A stretch of 18,585 nucleotides of DNA from Hyphomicrobiales bacterium (GTDB lineage: Bacteria; Pseudomonadota; Alphaproteobacteria; Rhizobiales; Beijerinckiaceae): positions 1 through 18,585 of the forward strand of contig CANCAR010000030.1 in assembly GCA_947374125.1 (NCBI GenBank), given 5' to 3'. The translations under genes and the position numbers were made by a program. The notes under the pieces were generated by a model. That model was not told where the DNA came from, ran no database searches, and saw only the letters and a list, made by a program, of their open reading frames with translations. Positions 1-7,498 of the stretch are shown piece by piece (positions within the stretch are counted from its first letter, which is position 1; each line of letters starts with the position of its first letter).

Positions 1-1
1 A

Positions 2-370
2 ACGATTGACGACTTCCGTGGCTTGGCGCTGCCAAAATTCACCGAATGGCAGTATCTCAACCTCAATTATGTGGTGAAAGCCGCGATTGATCAGGATTTA
101 TGCATCTCCTGCGGCCGCTGCCATCAGGTCTGCGAAGATACATCGCACCAAGCGATTACGAATATGGTCGACGGTAAACGCAAATTCGAGGTGAAGGACG
201 AGGAATGCGTCGGGTGCAATCTCTGCGCCCTCGTTTGCCCGGTCGAGCAATGCATTACGATGGTGCCGCAGACTAAGGGAACCGATCCACGCACCGGCTT
301 TGCCTATGACCGGCCTTACGCCAATTGGACGACGCATCCGAATAATCCGGGGGCGAAAGCGGCGGAGTAA
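2..370 (+). CDS. preA: Dihydropyrimidine dehydrogenase subunit PreA, C-terminal part (gene begins before the window)
   Basis: The frame is open from the first bases, so only the last ~122 residues are present. Two [4Fe-4S] ferredoxin motifs are visible: CISCGRCHQVCEDT and, about 35 residues later, CVGCNLCALVCPVEQC. A proline/asparagine-rich tail follows. PreA (the E. coli PreTA type) is the catalytic subunit that reduces uracil or thymine to the 5,6-dihydro form with NADH-derived electrons; the C-terminal ferredoxin domain carries electrons from PreT to FMN. The family-specific lead-in LNLNYVVKAAIDQDLCISCG, plus the dihydropyrimidinase and amidohydrolase downstream, separate it from a generic ferredoxin. 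The FMN-binding barrel lies outside the window and was not seen. It ends 5 bases before the stop of a convergent gene. Confidence 0.9.
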   Translation, partial: TIDDFRGLALPKFTEWQYLNLNYVVKAAIDQDLCISCGRCHQVCEDTSHQAITNMVDGKRKFEVKDEECVGCNLCALVCPVEQCITMVPQTKGTDPRTGFAYDRPYANWTTHPNNPGAKAAE

Positions 371-375
371 TCGCG

Positions 376-843
376 TTAATCGCCCACTCGAGCGATGCCC
401 TCTTCGCCATCGTCGCGGTGCCAGAACACTTTGTCACCGCCTAAAGCTTCAAGCGTGAAACAAAATATGCGGCCATTGTACCATTGCGTCCATTGCTGAC
501 AGAGGCGGTTTTCCTCAACCCACCATTTGCCATTATCGGTTGGGGCCAGAAAGCGTCCAAGGCCCGCAGCCTCGCCCGAGCCATCAACATAGCCGTCAGC
601 GCGGTAATAAAGCGGTATTTCACCACCCAGCGGAACGGCCAAATAGATGCGTTTGCCGCTCACAAAGGGCATGATCTGACGACCTTCAAGCCATTCCCCT
701 TGGCTGGTGCCCTGACTGGCCAGAACCTCCTCGGATAAGAGAGCGGCTAGGAAAACGATAAAGACTATTCTGCCGACCCACGACAGAGCGGTACGATAGA
801 ACCGATCGACCCAGACAGACGTAATCCCTCTACGGTCAAGCAT
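376..843 (-). CDS. Small exported or membrane-anchored protein of unknown function
   Basis: This 155-residue protein has an N-terminal hydrophobic segment (about residues 24-36) after an arginine-containing start, followed by a polar domain. That looks like an uncleaved anchor or a signal peptide ending near LAS (about 41-43). The C-terminal half is rich in Trp and Gly, with a pattern of the type G+W..E..LC..W..W..G..C (Cys115 and Cys128), then a charged end. This resembles small periplasmic lipocalin-like proteins of Rhizobiales such as DUF995, but that is pattern resemblance only. A purine-rich AAGGG lies about 9 bases before ATG 843. It converges on preA and diverges from the DUF2878 gene. 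Nothing ties it to pyrimidine metabolism. The reading frame is credible; the function is unknown. Confidence 0.65.
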   Translation of the reverse strand: MLDRRGITSVWVDRFYRTALSWVGRIVFIVFLAALLSEEVLASQGTSQGEWLEGRQIMPFVSGKRIYLAVPLGGEIPLYYRADGYVDGSGEAAGLGRFLAPTDNGKWWVEENRLCQQWTQWYNGRIFCFTLEALGGDKVFWHRDDGEEGIARVGD

Positions 844-912
844 GGCCCCATCCCTTCAAATTGGGTTCCTAACGGTTATAATACGACCCTTCATTTGCAT
901 CGGACTATCCGA

Positions 913-1467
913 ATGACTGCTATCCTTTCCTCCCCGTCTGTTCGCCTTGCCGCCAATTTTCTGTTGTTTCAGCTGGCCTGGTTTGCCGCTGTGATCGGGG
1001 GTGCGGCGGACAGACCGTTGATCGCCTGCGTGCCAGCGCTTGGCGTCTGCCTCCTGCACCTATGGCTAAATCGGACAAAATGGCGAAGCGAATTTGTGAC
1101 TATTCTGGCCGTCACAGCCCTTGGCCTAGCGCTTGAGACGGTCTTTATCCATGCGCCAGCGCTGCTGTATCATGGAATGGCGACGGGTGATTTTTTCCCG
1201 CCCGTCTGGATTGTGGCGCTTTGGCTTGCCTTTGGAACACTCCCCCGTGGCAGCCTTGGATGGCTGTCCGGCCGCGTCTTCTGGCAGATCGGGCTCGGCG
1301 CCGTGTTCGGCCCGCTCAGCTATCTCGCCGGCGGCAGACTTGGCGCGGCTGAGTTGGTCGAGCCTGTGAGCATGTCGCTCATCGTTATTGGATTGGGATG
1401 GGGCGTGTTGATGCCTGCGATTTTCGTGGTTTGCCGCTGGATTGACTGCAGGAATGCGGGCCTCTGA
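913..1467 (+). CDS. DUF2878 family integral membrane protein
   Basis: The protein has 184 residues if it starts at ATG 913. A TTG six codons upstream (895) is in frame, but a TATAAT at 877-882 would place the transcript start at about 889, making the ATG more likely. It is almost wholly hydrophobic with about five or six membrane segments: NFLLFQLAWFAAVIGG, a segment around LIACVPALGVCLLHLWL, FVTILAVTALGLALETVF, PPVWIVALWLAFGTL, a Gly-rich stretch GPLSYLAGGRLGA, and a last helix before WIDCRN. The FQ.AWF.AV.G start, PP.WI.ALW and GPLSY.AG.RLGA are typical of DUF2878, a family without known function. It stands alone, divergent from the exported protein and upstream of a toxin-antitoxin operon that has its own promoter. 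Confidence 0.75.
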   Translation: MTAILSSPSVRLAANFLLFQLAWFAAVIGGAADRPLIACVPALGVCLLHLWLNRTKWRSEFVTILAVTALGLALETVFIHAPALLYHGMATGDFFPPVWIVALWLAFGTLPRGSLGWLSGRVFWQIGLGAVFGPLSYLAGGRLGAAELVEPVSMSLIVIGLGWGVLMPAIFVVCRWIDCRNAGL

Positions 1468-1509
1468 AGTGCAAAGAGGATTTTAAATAACGGCGCAAAT
1501 AAATGATTC

Positions 1510-1538
1510 TTGCAAATGCACCGAGAAATCTGCATAAT
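1510..1538 (+). promoter_or_regulatory. Promoter of the toxin-antitoxin operon
   Basis: TTGCAA (1510-1515) and CATAAT (1533-1538) are separated by exactly 17 bases in an AT-rich intergenic stretch, giving a predicted start near 1545 and a leader of under 30 bases. The -10 hexamer lies inside an 18-bp imperfect palindrome, as expected for an autorepressed toxin-antitoxin promoter. Assigned by eye. Confidence 0.5.
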
Positions 1539-1568
1539 ATGCATTATATGAATAATAGGAATTATATG
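1533..1568 (+). promoter_or_regulatory. Candidate autoregulatory operator of the toxin-antitoxin operon
   Basis: CATAATATGCATTATATG (1533-1550) is an imperfect palindrome with seven of nine base pairs matched, centred just downstream of the -10. The half-site ATTATATGA recurs 18 bases further on (1543-1551 and 1561-1569). Phd/YefM antitoxins typically bind palindromes overlapping their own promoter, and tandem half-sites fit cooperative binding of an antitoxin-toxin complex. The start-proximal copy runs almost to ATG 1573. Confidence 0.45.
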
Positions 1569-1572
1569 ACTT

Positions 1573-1836
1573 ATGAAAGTATCAACCGCTGAGTTCATAA
1601 AAAATTACGGGCTACTGGCGGACAAAGCATTGTCGGAGCCGGTAACGATTACAAAAAATGGGCGTGATCGTTTGGTCGTCTTATCGGCTGAGGAATTTGA
1701 GCGATTGACTCGGAGGGACCGGCGCGTAGTCAAGCTTGAGGACTTCACAGCCGAGGAAATCGATCTCATCGCCAAGACGGAAGTTCCTCCCGGTTACGCT
1801 CATCTCGACGCCGAACTAAAAGATTGGGTTCCGTGA
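1573..1836 (+). CDS. Type II antitoxin, Phd/YefM (prevent-host-death) family
   Basis: This 87-residue protein has the typical start MKVSTAEFIKNYGLLADKAL, then EPVTITKNGRDRLVVLSAEEFERL, matching the Phd/YefM DNA-binding fold (residues 1-50). The variable C-terminal part (residues 51-87, acidic, ending HLDAELKDWVP) would wrap and neutralise the toxin. It should repress its own promoter and be degraded when the cell is stressed. AGGA at 1557-1560 is a weak, rather distant ribosome site. Its TGA overlaps the GTG start of the PemK-type toxin, so the pair is translationally coupled. Confidence 0.85.
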   Translation: MKVSTAEFIKNYGLLADKALSEPVTITKNGRDRLVVLSAEEFERLTRRDRRVVKLEDFTAEEIDLIAKTEVPPGYAHLDAELKDWVP

Positions 1837-2270
1837 GCTGGCCTACACCCCAGCCGGGGCTTGTCGTTCGTTATTCTTATTTATGGGAACGCGAGTCCCT
1901 CGAGGGACGTGACGAAGGCGTCAAAGACCGGCCTTGCGCAATTGTTCTCGTGGTGTTGCGCGAGGAATCTTCGCCACTTGTTCGCGTGTTGCCAATCACG
2001 CATTCCGCGCCAACCGATCCTGCGGATGCCCTTGAAATTCCTTTGATTACAAAGCAACGCATTGGGCTTGACACCGATCGATCTTGGGTCATTTTATCCG
2101 AGGCTAATGACTTTATTTGGCCGGGACCAGATTTGCGCCCTCTGACGTCCGGGGATTTGAACAGCGTTGCATATGGCATGTTGCCACCAACGTTTTTTCG
2201 GGTGCTTCGCGAAAGATTAATACAGCGCTGGCGATCGCGGCCAAGCAACGCAGTTAAACGATCCGAATAG
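1833..2270 (+). CDS. Type II toxin, PemK/MazF-like endoribonuclease
   Basis: This 145-residue protein is read from GTG 1833, which overlaps the antitoxin stop (GTGA). A TTG at 1824 is also in frame but lies inside the antitoxin. The N-terminal pattern PGLVVRYSYLW, then GVKDRPCAIVLVV and VRVLPITHS, matches the alphaproteobacterial growth inhibitor PemK form of the MazF fold. Arg33 (in KDRP) and Thr56 (in PITH) sit where MazF enzymes have their catalytic Arg and Thr. Later segments WVILSEANDFIWPGPDLRP and YGMLPPTFF are characteristic of this subfamily. The expected role is sequence-specific mRNA cleavage, inhibited by the upstream antitoxin. The reading frame and key residues are intact, so the module is probably functional. 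Confidence 0.85.
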   Translation: MSWPTPQPGLVVRYSYLWERESLEGRDEGVKDRPCAIVLVVLREESSPLVRVLPITHSAPTDPADALEIPLITKQRIGLDTDRSWVILSEANDFIWPGPDLRPLTSGDLNSVAYGMLPPTFFRVLRERLIQRWRSRPSNAVKRSE

Positions 2271-2351
2271 CGAACGCCTTCATTTGTAAAGGTTGAAAAT
2301 TATCGCGCATTCCGCTCGAAAGTGAAAATTTCATCGTCGACAATTTGGTCT

Positions 2352-2987
2352 TTAACCCCTCAAAACGCCCCTCAGTAACGTTTCGATCACCTGAGCCTTG
2401 GCCGTTTCAAACTGCGCCTCCGACAGCGGTTGGCCCCTATTCAGCGCCACCATCTGCCCTTCGAAATCGGCGTAATGCTGGGTTGTGGCCCAGATCAGAT
2501 AAAAGAAATAGCGCGGCTCCATGGGCACGAGTTTGCCCTCGCTGATCCATCGCCTGACAATCGCTTCGCGGGAATTGAGCCAGTCAACAAGCGTGGTTTC
2601 TAAAAAATCGCCGATCACGGGTGCGCCGCGTAAAATCTCGCTGGCCCAGATGCGGGAACCGATGGGATCGGCCCGCGCCATATCCATTTTCGCGCCGATA
2701 TAGGTCGCAATTGCCCCGGCCGGATCGGCGGTTTCATCAAACGAGGATGCCGCCTCAAGCCAAGCCGTCAGAACATCCTCGGTGACCGCGCGGTATAGGG
2801 CCTCTTTGGTCGGAAAATAATAATGCAGATTGGCTTTCGGGATCCCTGCGCGCTTTGCAATTTCGGCAGTGGTTGCGCCTTTAAAGCCATATTCGGCAAA
2901 AACCGCTCGCGCCGCGTCGAAAATGGCCCGTTCCCGACCTTCTCGGGTGGATAAGCGGGACGAACGGGGTGCTGTTTCTGCCGTCAT
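2352..2987 (-). CDS. rutR: RutR-type TetR family repressor of pyrimidine catabolism
   Basis: The frame is open further upstream, but ATG 2987 gives 211 residues, close to the 212 of E. coli RutR, and avoids overlapping the operator. The N-terminal helix-turn-helix is at about residues 20-60 (AIFDAARAVFAEYGF, then TTAEIAKRAGIPKANLHYYF, then PTKEALY). The C-terminal ligand domain keeps the RutR signature: ASEILRGAP (115-123), GKLVPMEP (151-158) and IWATTQHYADF (165-175), matching my memory of the E. coli sequence. RutR binds uracil or thymine and then releases DNA. The gene is divergent from the catabolic operon, and a perfect RutR-type palindrome lies between them, so it should repress that operon and possibly itself. 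Confidence 0.9.
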   Translation of the reverse strand: MTAETAPRSSRLSTREGRERAIFDAARAVFAEYGFKGATTAEIAKRAGIPKANLHYYFPTKEALYRAVTEDVLTAWLEAASSFDETADPAGAIATYIGAKMDMARADPIGSRIWASEILRGAPVIGDFLETTLVDWLNSREAIVRRWISEGKLVPMEPRYFFYLIWATTQHYADFEGQMVALNRGQPLSEAQFETAKAQVIETLLRGVLRG

Positions 2988-3043
2988 TTCCACCGGTTTC
3001 CTCGCCGCCACCTGATCAATCCGTTTATTTTGTAAGGGGAGAA

Positions 3044-3059
3044 TTGACCAATTGGTCAA
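3044..3059. promoter_or_regulatory. RutR operator, perfect 16-bp palindrome
   Basis: TTGACCAATTGGTCAA is a perfect inverted repeat and fits the published RutR consensus TTGACCANNTGGTCAA. It lies in the 119-base divergent region, 47 bases before the amidohydrolase start and 56 bases from the rutR start. The TTGACC half could itself be a -35 element in either direction, so bound RutR would block both promoters. I saw no convincing -10; TATCAT at 3063-3068 is the nearest on the plus strand. Confidence 0.85.
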
Positions 3060-3106
3060 ACTTATCATAGCCTTCGGAAATATCCCGTTACAAGCCGGAG
3101 TTTGCA

Positions 3107-4354
3107 ATGGCCGATCTCTCCAATCTTCGCATCGATAGCGCAAGGCTTTGGGACAGTTTGATGGAGATGGCCAAGATTGGCGGCACGCCAAAAGGCGGCT
3201 GTAAGCGCTTGACGCTCACCGATCTCGACAAGCAAGGCCGCGAGCTGTTCACCGCATGGTGCGACGCGGCGGGGTGCACCGTCTCCGTTGACCGCATGGG
3301 CAATATGTTTGCCCGCCGCCCCGGCACCGACAATGCGCTACCGCCTGTGATGATGGGCAGCCATCTCGATACGCAGCCAACAGGCGGCAAATTCGACGGC
3401 GTGCTCGGCGTGTTGGGCGCTTTGGAAGTCATCCGCTCGATGAATGATTTGAAGATCAAAACCAAGCATCCGGTTGAAGTCGCCAATTGGACCAATGAAG
3501 AAGGCTCGCGTTTTGCGCCTGCGATGGTTTCCTCCGGTGTGTTTGCGGGAGCCTATACGGAAGAATTCGCCTATTCGCGGCTGGACACTGAGGGCAAGTC
3601 GCTGGGTGATGAATTGAAGCGGATTGGCTATCAGGGCGATCTGCCGACGGGTGGCCGACCCATCCATGCGTTTTTCGAGCTGCATATTGAGCAAGGGCCC
3701 ATCCTTGAGGCCGAAAACATGGATGTCGGCGTTGTCACCCATGGCCAAGGTCAGCGCTGGTACGAGATCAAGCTCACGGGGTTTGAGAGCCATGCGGGCT
3801 CAACCCCTATGCCACGCCGCAAGGATGCGTTGCTCGGTGCGGCCCGCATTGTTGAGCTTGTCAATTCCATTGGCCTCACCCACGCGCCTTTAGCCGTTGC
3901 AACTGTTGGGATGCTCAACCCCTACCCGAATTCGCGCAATGTAATCCCCGGCGAAGTATTTATGACGGTGGATTTTAGACATCCCGAAGAGCCTACACTT
4001 GTCGCCATGGATAAAGCCTTGGCCGAGGGCGTGAAGGCGATTTCGGAGAAAATTGGCCTCACTTTCGAGATCAAGGAAGTGTTCAATTACAAACCCGTCG
4101 CCTTCGATAAAGGCTGCGTTGAAGCTGTGCGCCGCGCCGCCCAGCATTTCGGCTATTCGCATCGGGATATCGTTTCAGGGGCCGGGCATGACGCGTGTTA
4201 TCTGGCGAGCGTGGCACCGACCTCGATGATCTTCACGCCATGTGTGGACGGGATCAGCCACAATGAGGCGGAAGATATTTCGGAGGCTTGGGCGAGCATG
4301 GGCACCAATGTGCTGATGCATGCCGTGCTTGAAAAGGCAGAGATTGTCGGCTGA
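3107..4354 (+). CDS. N-carbamoyl-beta-alanine amidohydrolase (beta-ureidopropionase), M20 Zn-dependent hydrolase
   Basis: This 415-residue protein belongs to the hydantoinase/carbamoylase (HyuC/AmaB/AllC) branch of peptidase family M20. Two-metal ligands are visible: His86 in GSHLDTQPTGGKFDG, Asp97 in the same motif, Glu131/Glu132 in NEEGSRF, His193 in ELHIEQGP and His385 in ISHNEAE. The dimerisation lid spans about 215-330 (GFESHAGSTPM, NPYPNSRNVIPGEV). The expected reaction is N-carbamoyl-beta-alanine to beta-alanine, CO2 and NH3, the last reductive pyrimidine step. The family also holds allantoate and N-carbamoyl-amino-acid hydrolases; the operon partner and RutR box favour beta-ureidopropionase. 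GGAG at 3097-3100 sits 6 bases before ATG 3107. It is the first gene downstream of the operator, with dihydropyrimidinase 21 bases after it. Confidence 0.88.
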   Translation: MADLSNLRIDSARLWDSLMEMAKIGGTPKGGCKRLTLTDLDKQGRELFTAWCDAAGCTVSVDRMGNMFARRPGTDNALPPVMMGSHLDTQPTGGKFDGVLGVLGALEVIRSMNDLKIKTKHPVEVANWTNEEGSRFAPAMVSSGVFAGAYTEEFAYSRLDTEGKSLGDELKRIGYQGDLPTGGRPIHAFFELHIEQGPILEAENMDVGVVTHGQGQRWYEIKLTGFESHAGSTPMPRRKDALLGAARIVELVNSIGLTHAPLAVATVGMLNPYPNSRNVIPGEVFMTVDFRHPEEPTLVAMDKALAEGVKAISEKIGLTFEIKEVFNYKPVAFDKGCVEAVRRAAQHFGYSHRDIVSGAGHDACYLASVAPTSMIFTPCVDGISHNEAEDISEAWASMGTNVLMHAVLEKAEIVG

Positions 4355-4375
4355 CTTAGGCTTAGGAGAAATAGC

Positions 4376-5803
4376 ATGTCCACTTTGATCAAAGGCGGCA
4401 CGATTGTTACCGCTGACCGGAGCTTCAAGGCCGATGTTCTGATTGAGGGCGAAAGCATTACCGCGATCGGCACGGGGCTTTCTGGCGATACGGTGATTGA
4501 CGCGACAGGCACTTACATTATGCCCGGCGGCATTGACCCGCATACGCATCTCGATATGCCGTTTATGGGGACGAATTCCACCGATGATTATGAAAGCGGC
4601 ACCAAGGCTGCGCTTTCAGGCGGCACCACCATGGTGGTGGATTTCTGCATTCCCGGTAACGGACAACGTTTGATGGATGCGTGGAAGGATTGGGATGTCC
4701 GCGCGTCAAAAGCCGCCACCGACTATTCCTATCATATGTGCGTGACCTATTGGAACGATCAGGTCCGCGAGGATATGGCGGAGGTGGTCAAGCATGGCGT
4801 GACCACGTTTAAGCATTTCATGGCCTATAAAGGCGCGTTGATGATCAATGATGACGAGATGTTCTCATCGTTCCAACGCTGCGCCGAATTGGGTGCGATG
4901 CCGCTTGTTCATGCCGAGAATGGCGATATCGTCGCCGCACTGCAAAAGAAACTGCTGGCTAAAGGCATAACGGGTCCTGAAGGACACGCCTATTCTCGCC
5001 CGCCGGAAGTGGAAGGCGAAGCCGCCAACCGCGCGATTATGTTGGCGGATGCGGCAGGTGTCCCGCTTTATATCGTGCATGTGTCCTCGATTCCAGCACA
5101 TGAGGCGGTGGCCCGCGCCCGCGCGCTCGGCAAACGCGTCTATGGCGAGCCCTTGGTGCAGCATCTCGTCTTGGACGAGAGCGAATATATGAACAAAGAT
5201 TGGGCGCACGCCGCACGCCGCGTGATGTCACCGCCCTTCCGCGACAAGAAAAACCAGGATGATTTGTGGAACGGCCTACGCTCAGGCTCGCTGCAAGTGG
5301 TGGCGACCGATCATTGCGCCTTCACCACCAAGCAGAAGGAAATTGGGCTCAACGATTTCACGAAAATTCCCAATGGTACCGGCGGGCTTGAAGACCGTAT
5401 GCCCGTGCTCTGGACGCATGGCGTTGGCACGGGCCGCATGACGATGAATGAATTCGTCGCCGTTACCTCGACCAATATCGCCAAAATCCTCAATCTTTAC
5501 CCCAAGAAGGGCGCAATTGCGGTGGGTGCCGACGCCGATATCGTGATCTGGGATCCGGAAGCGACCAAGACGGTGAGCGCTACTACTCAAGTATCCGCCA
5601 TCGATTACAATGTGTTTGAGGGGCAGAAGCTCAAGGGCCTTCCCCGCATGACGCTGTCGCGCGGCGAGGTCGTGTATGAGGGCGGCAAAGTGACAGCCAA
5701 AACGGGGCGTGGAAAATTTGTGGCGCGTCAGCCTTTCCCTGCGGAATCAAAGGCGCTCGCAACCTGGAAAGAACTAACCCAGCCGAAGAAAGTCGCCCGA
5801 TAA
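4376..5803 (+). CDS. hydA: Dihydropyrimidinase (D-hydantoinase family)
   Basis: This 475-residue cyclic amidohydrolase opens the ring of 5,6-dihydrouracil or dihydrothymine to N-carbamoyl-beta-alanine or its methyl analogue. By spacing against known D-hydantoinases, the binuclear metal site is His56 and His58 (PHTHLD), carboxylated Lys146 (TTFKHFMAYK), His179 (LVHAEN), His235 (IVHVSS) and Asp312 (ATDHCAF). Tyr151 is the expected substrate-stabilising tyrosine. Substrate-loop residues such as SPPFRD and NGTGGLEDRMP are typical of dihydropyrimidinase rather than allantoinase. AGGAG at 4364-4368 lies 7 bases before ATG 4376. The stop codon is directly followed by the ATG of the ABC ATPase with no spacer, so enzyme and transporter are co-translated. 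A paralogue is at 12392-13819. Confidence 0.93.
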   Translation: MSTLIKGGTIVTADRSFKADVLIEGESITAIGTGLSGDTVIDATGTYIMPGGIDPHTHLDMPFMGTNSTDDYESGTKAALSGGTTMVVDFCIPGNGQRLMDAWKDWDVRASKAATDYSYHMCVTYWNDQVREDMAEVVKHGVTTFKHFMAYKGALMINDDEMFSSFQRCAELGAMPLVHAENGDIVAALQKKLLAKGITGPEGHAYSRPPEVEGEAANRAIMLADAAGVPLYIVHVSSIPAHEAVARARALGKRVYGEPLVQHLVLDESEYMNKDWAHAARRVMSPPFRDKKNQDDLWNGLRSGSLQVVATDHCAFTTKQKEIGLNDFTKIPNGTGGLEDRMPVLWTHGVGTGRMTMNEFVAVTSTNIAKILNLYPKKGAIAVGADADIVIWDPEATKTVSATTQVSAIDYNVFEGQKLKGLPRMTLSRGEVVYEGGKVTAKTGRGKFVARQPFPAESKALATWKELTQPKKVAR

Positions 5804-6601
5804 ATGGCTCAATCTGGCAGCGCGTCACCCGTCATTGAAACATCTGACCTCTCTCTCACTTTTGAGACGGGCGATGGACCGGTGCATGCGCTGTCTGAAG
5901 TATCGCTGACGATTAACAAAGGCGAATTTGTTTCGCTGATCGGACCCTCGGGCTGCGGCAAGACGACTTTGTTGCGCGTGATTGCCGATTTGGAGCAGCC
6001 AACCGACGGCACCATCAGCATCAATGGCATGAGCCCCCACGAAGCACGGCTTAAGCGCGCTTATGGCTATGTGTTTCAGGCGCCTGCGCTTTATCCTTGG
6101 CGCACTATTGGCAAGAATATCGCGCTTCCGCTTGAAATTATGGGGTTTTCAAAAGAGGAACGCGCGGAACGCGTGCGCAAAGGGCTTGAACTTGTCCAAT
6201 TGACCGGTTTTGAGAAGAAGTTTCCTTGGCAGCTCTCGGGTGGCATGCAGCAACGCGCTTCGATTGCGCGAGCTTTATCGTTCGATCCCGACCTTTTGCT
6301 GATGGATGAACCCTTCGGTGCGTTGGACGAAATCGTCCGCGACAAGCTGAACGAGCAAGTGTTGCGGCTGTGGGAAAAGACGCAGAAAACGGTGGTCTTT
6401 GTCACCCATTCGATTCCTGAGGCGGTGTTTTTGTCGACAAAGATCGTCGTCATGTCGCCACGTCCCGGTAAAATCCATGATGTCATTGAGTGCCATTTTC
6501 CGCGTGATCGCACGCTGGATATTCGCGAGACGTCGGAATTTATCGATGTCGCCAATCGCGTGCGGCAAGGTCTACGCGAGGGGCACTCTTATGTCGATTG
6601 A
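5804..6601 (+). CDS. ABC transporter ATP-binding protein, NitT/TauT (SsuB/TauB) type
   Basis: This 265-residue ATPase has all nucleotide-binding elements: Walker A GPSGCGKT (47-54), Q-loop Gln92, signature LSGGMQQR (144-151), Walker B LLLMDEP (164-170) and switch His202 in VTHS. The region after the Q-loop (APALYPWRTIGKNIALPLEI) and the end (MSPRPGKIHDVIECHFPRDR) are typical of importers of the nitrate/taurine/aliphatic sulfonate and thiamine-pyrimidine type. It starts directly on the dihydropyrimidinase stop and is followed 12 bases later by the first permease. It should power uptake through the two permeases and the binding protein of this operon. Confidence 0.93.
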   Translation: MAQSGSASPVIETSDLSLTFETGDGPVHALSEVSLTINKGEFVSLIGPSGCGKTTLLRVIADLEQPTDGTISINGMSPHEARLKRAYGYVFQAPALYPWRTIGKNIALPLEIMGFSKEERAERVRKGLELVQLTGFEKKFPWQLSGGMQQRASIARALSFDPDLLLMDEPFGALDEIVRDKLNEQVLRLWEKTQKTVVFVTHSIPEAVFLSTKIVVMSPRPGKIHDVIECHFPRDRTLDIRETSEFIDVANRVRQGLREGHSYVD

Positions 6602-6613
6602 ACGGGGCGCGCC

Positions 6614-7498
6614 ATGCTGACATCCCTCTGGCAGGGCAAAACACTGCCGGTGCTCGCGGTTTGTGCGGCACTCGCGGTGCTTTGGTATGCCGGATCGATT
6701 TGGCTCAATGCCGATATGCAGCGCGATGCGTTCGCCAATGCCGGGCGGACCGATTATAGCTTCACCGATCTTGTGGCAGGCACATGGTCGCAAGAGCGGC
6801 CTAAATTGCCAACGCCGGGGCAAATTCTGGTTGAGCTCAACAAGACCGTGATCGATACCGCGCCTACCTCCAAACGCAGTCTTGTTTATCATGGCTCAGT
6901 AACGGTTTCGGCCACTTTACTGGGGTTTCTCATTGGCTCGATCTTGGGCATGGGGCTTGCGGTTTTGGTTGTGCATGTCAAAAGCCTTGATCGCAGCCTG
7001 ATGCCTTGGGTCGTCGCCTCGCAGACGATCCCGATCATCGCACTGGCTCCGATGGTCGTTGTGATCATGAACCAGTTCGACGTGACGGGGCTGATCCCCA
7101 AGGCAATTATTGCGGCCTATCTGTCGTTTTTTCCGGTGACCGTGGGCATGGTGAAGGGGTTGCGCTCGCCCGATCCTTTGCAGCTTGATCTGATGCGGAC
7201 CTATTCGGCCAACCGGCTTCAAACCTTTCTGAAATTGCGCGTTCCGGCTTCCATTCCCTTTCTTTTTGCCAGCCTGAAAGTGGCCGTAGCCGCCAGCCTT
7301 GTGGGCACGGTGGTGGCTGAATTGACGAAAAGCGAAGATGGCGGTTTTGGTGCGCGTTTATTGGCAGGCTCCTATTACGGTCAGACGATCCAGATTTGGG
7401 CGGCCTTGTTTGCGGCAGCCGCCTGCGCTTGGGTGCTGGTTTCTCTTGTGGGTCTAGCTGATCGCGTCGTGACGCGGGCTATGGGGGCGCGGCCATGA
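6614..7498 (+). CDS. ABC transporter permease 1 (NitT/TauT type)
   Basis: This 294-residue protein has about six membrane segments. The first (about 11-31) is followed by an unusually long polar stretch (32-90), then the BPD_transp_1 core from VYHGSVTVSATLLGFLIGSILGM. The coupling (EAA) loop that contacts the ATPase is at about 193-222 (LMRTYSANRLQTFLKLRVPASIP), the family pattern. GGGG about 7 bases before ATG 6614 is a plausible ribosome site. Its end overlaps the second permease by four bases (ATGA), so both are made together and probably form a heterodimer. The ligand cannot be read from this subunit. Confidence 0.9.
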   Translation: MLTSLWQGKTLPVLAVCAALAVLWYAGSIWLNADMQRDAFANAGRTDYSFTDLVAGTWSQERPKLPTPGQILVELNKTVIDTAPTSKRSLVYHGSVTVSATLLGFLIGSILGMGLAVLVVHVKSLDRSLMPWVVASQTIPIIALAPMVVVIMNQFDVTGLIPKAIIAAYLSFFPVTVGMVKGLRSPDPLQLDLMRTYSANRLQTFLKLRVPASIPFLFASLKVAVAASLVGTVVAELTKSEDGGFGARLLAGSYYGQTIQIWAALFAAAACAWVLVSLVGLADRVVTRAMGARP

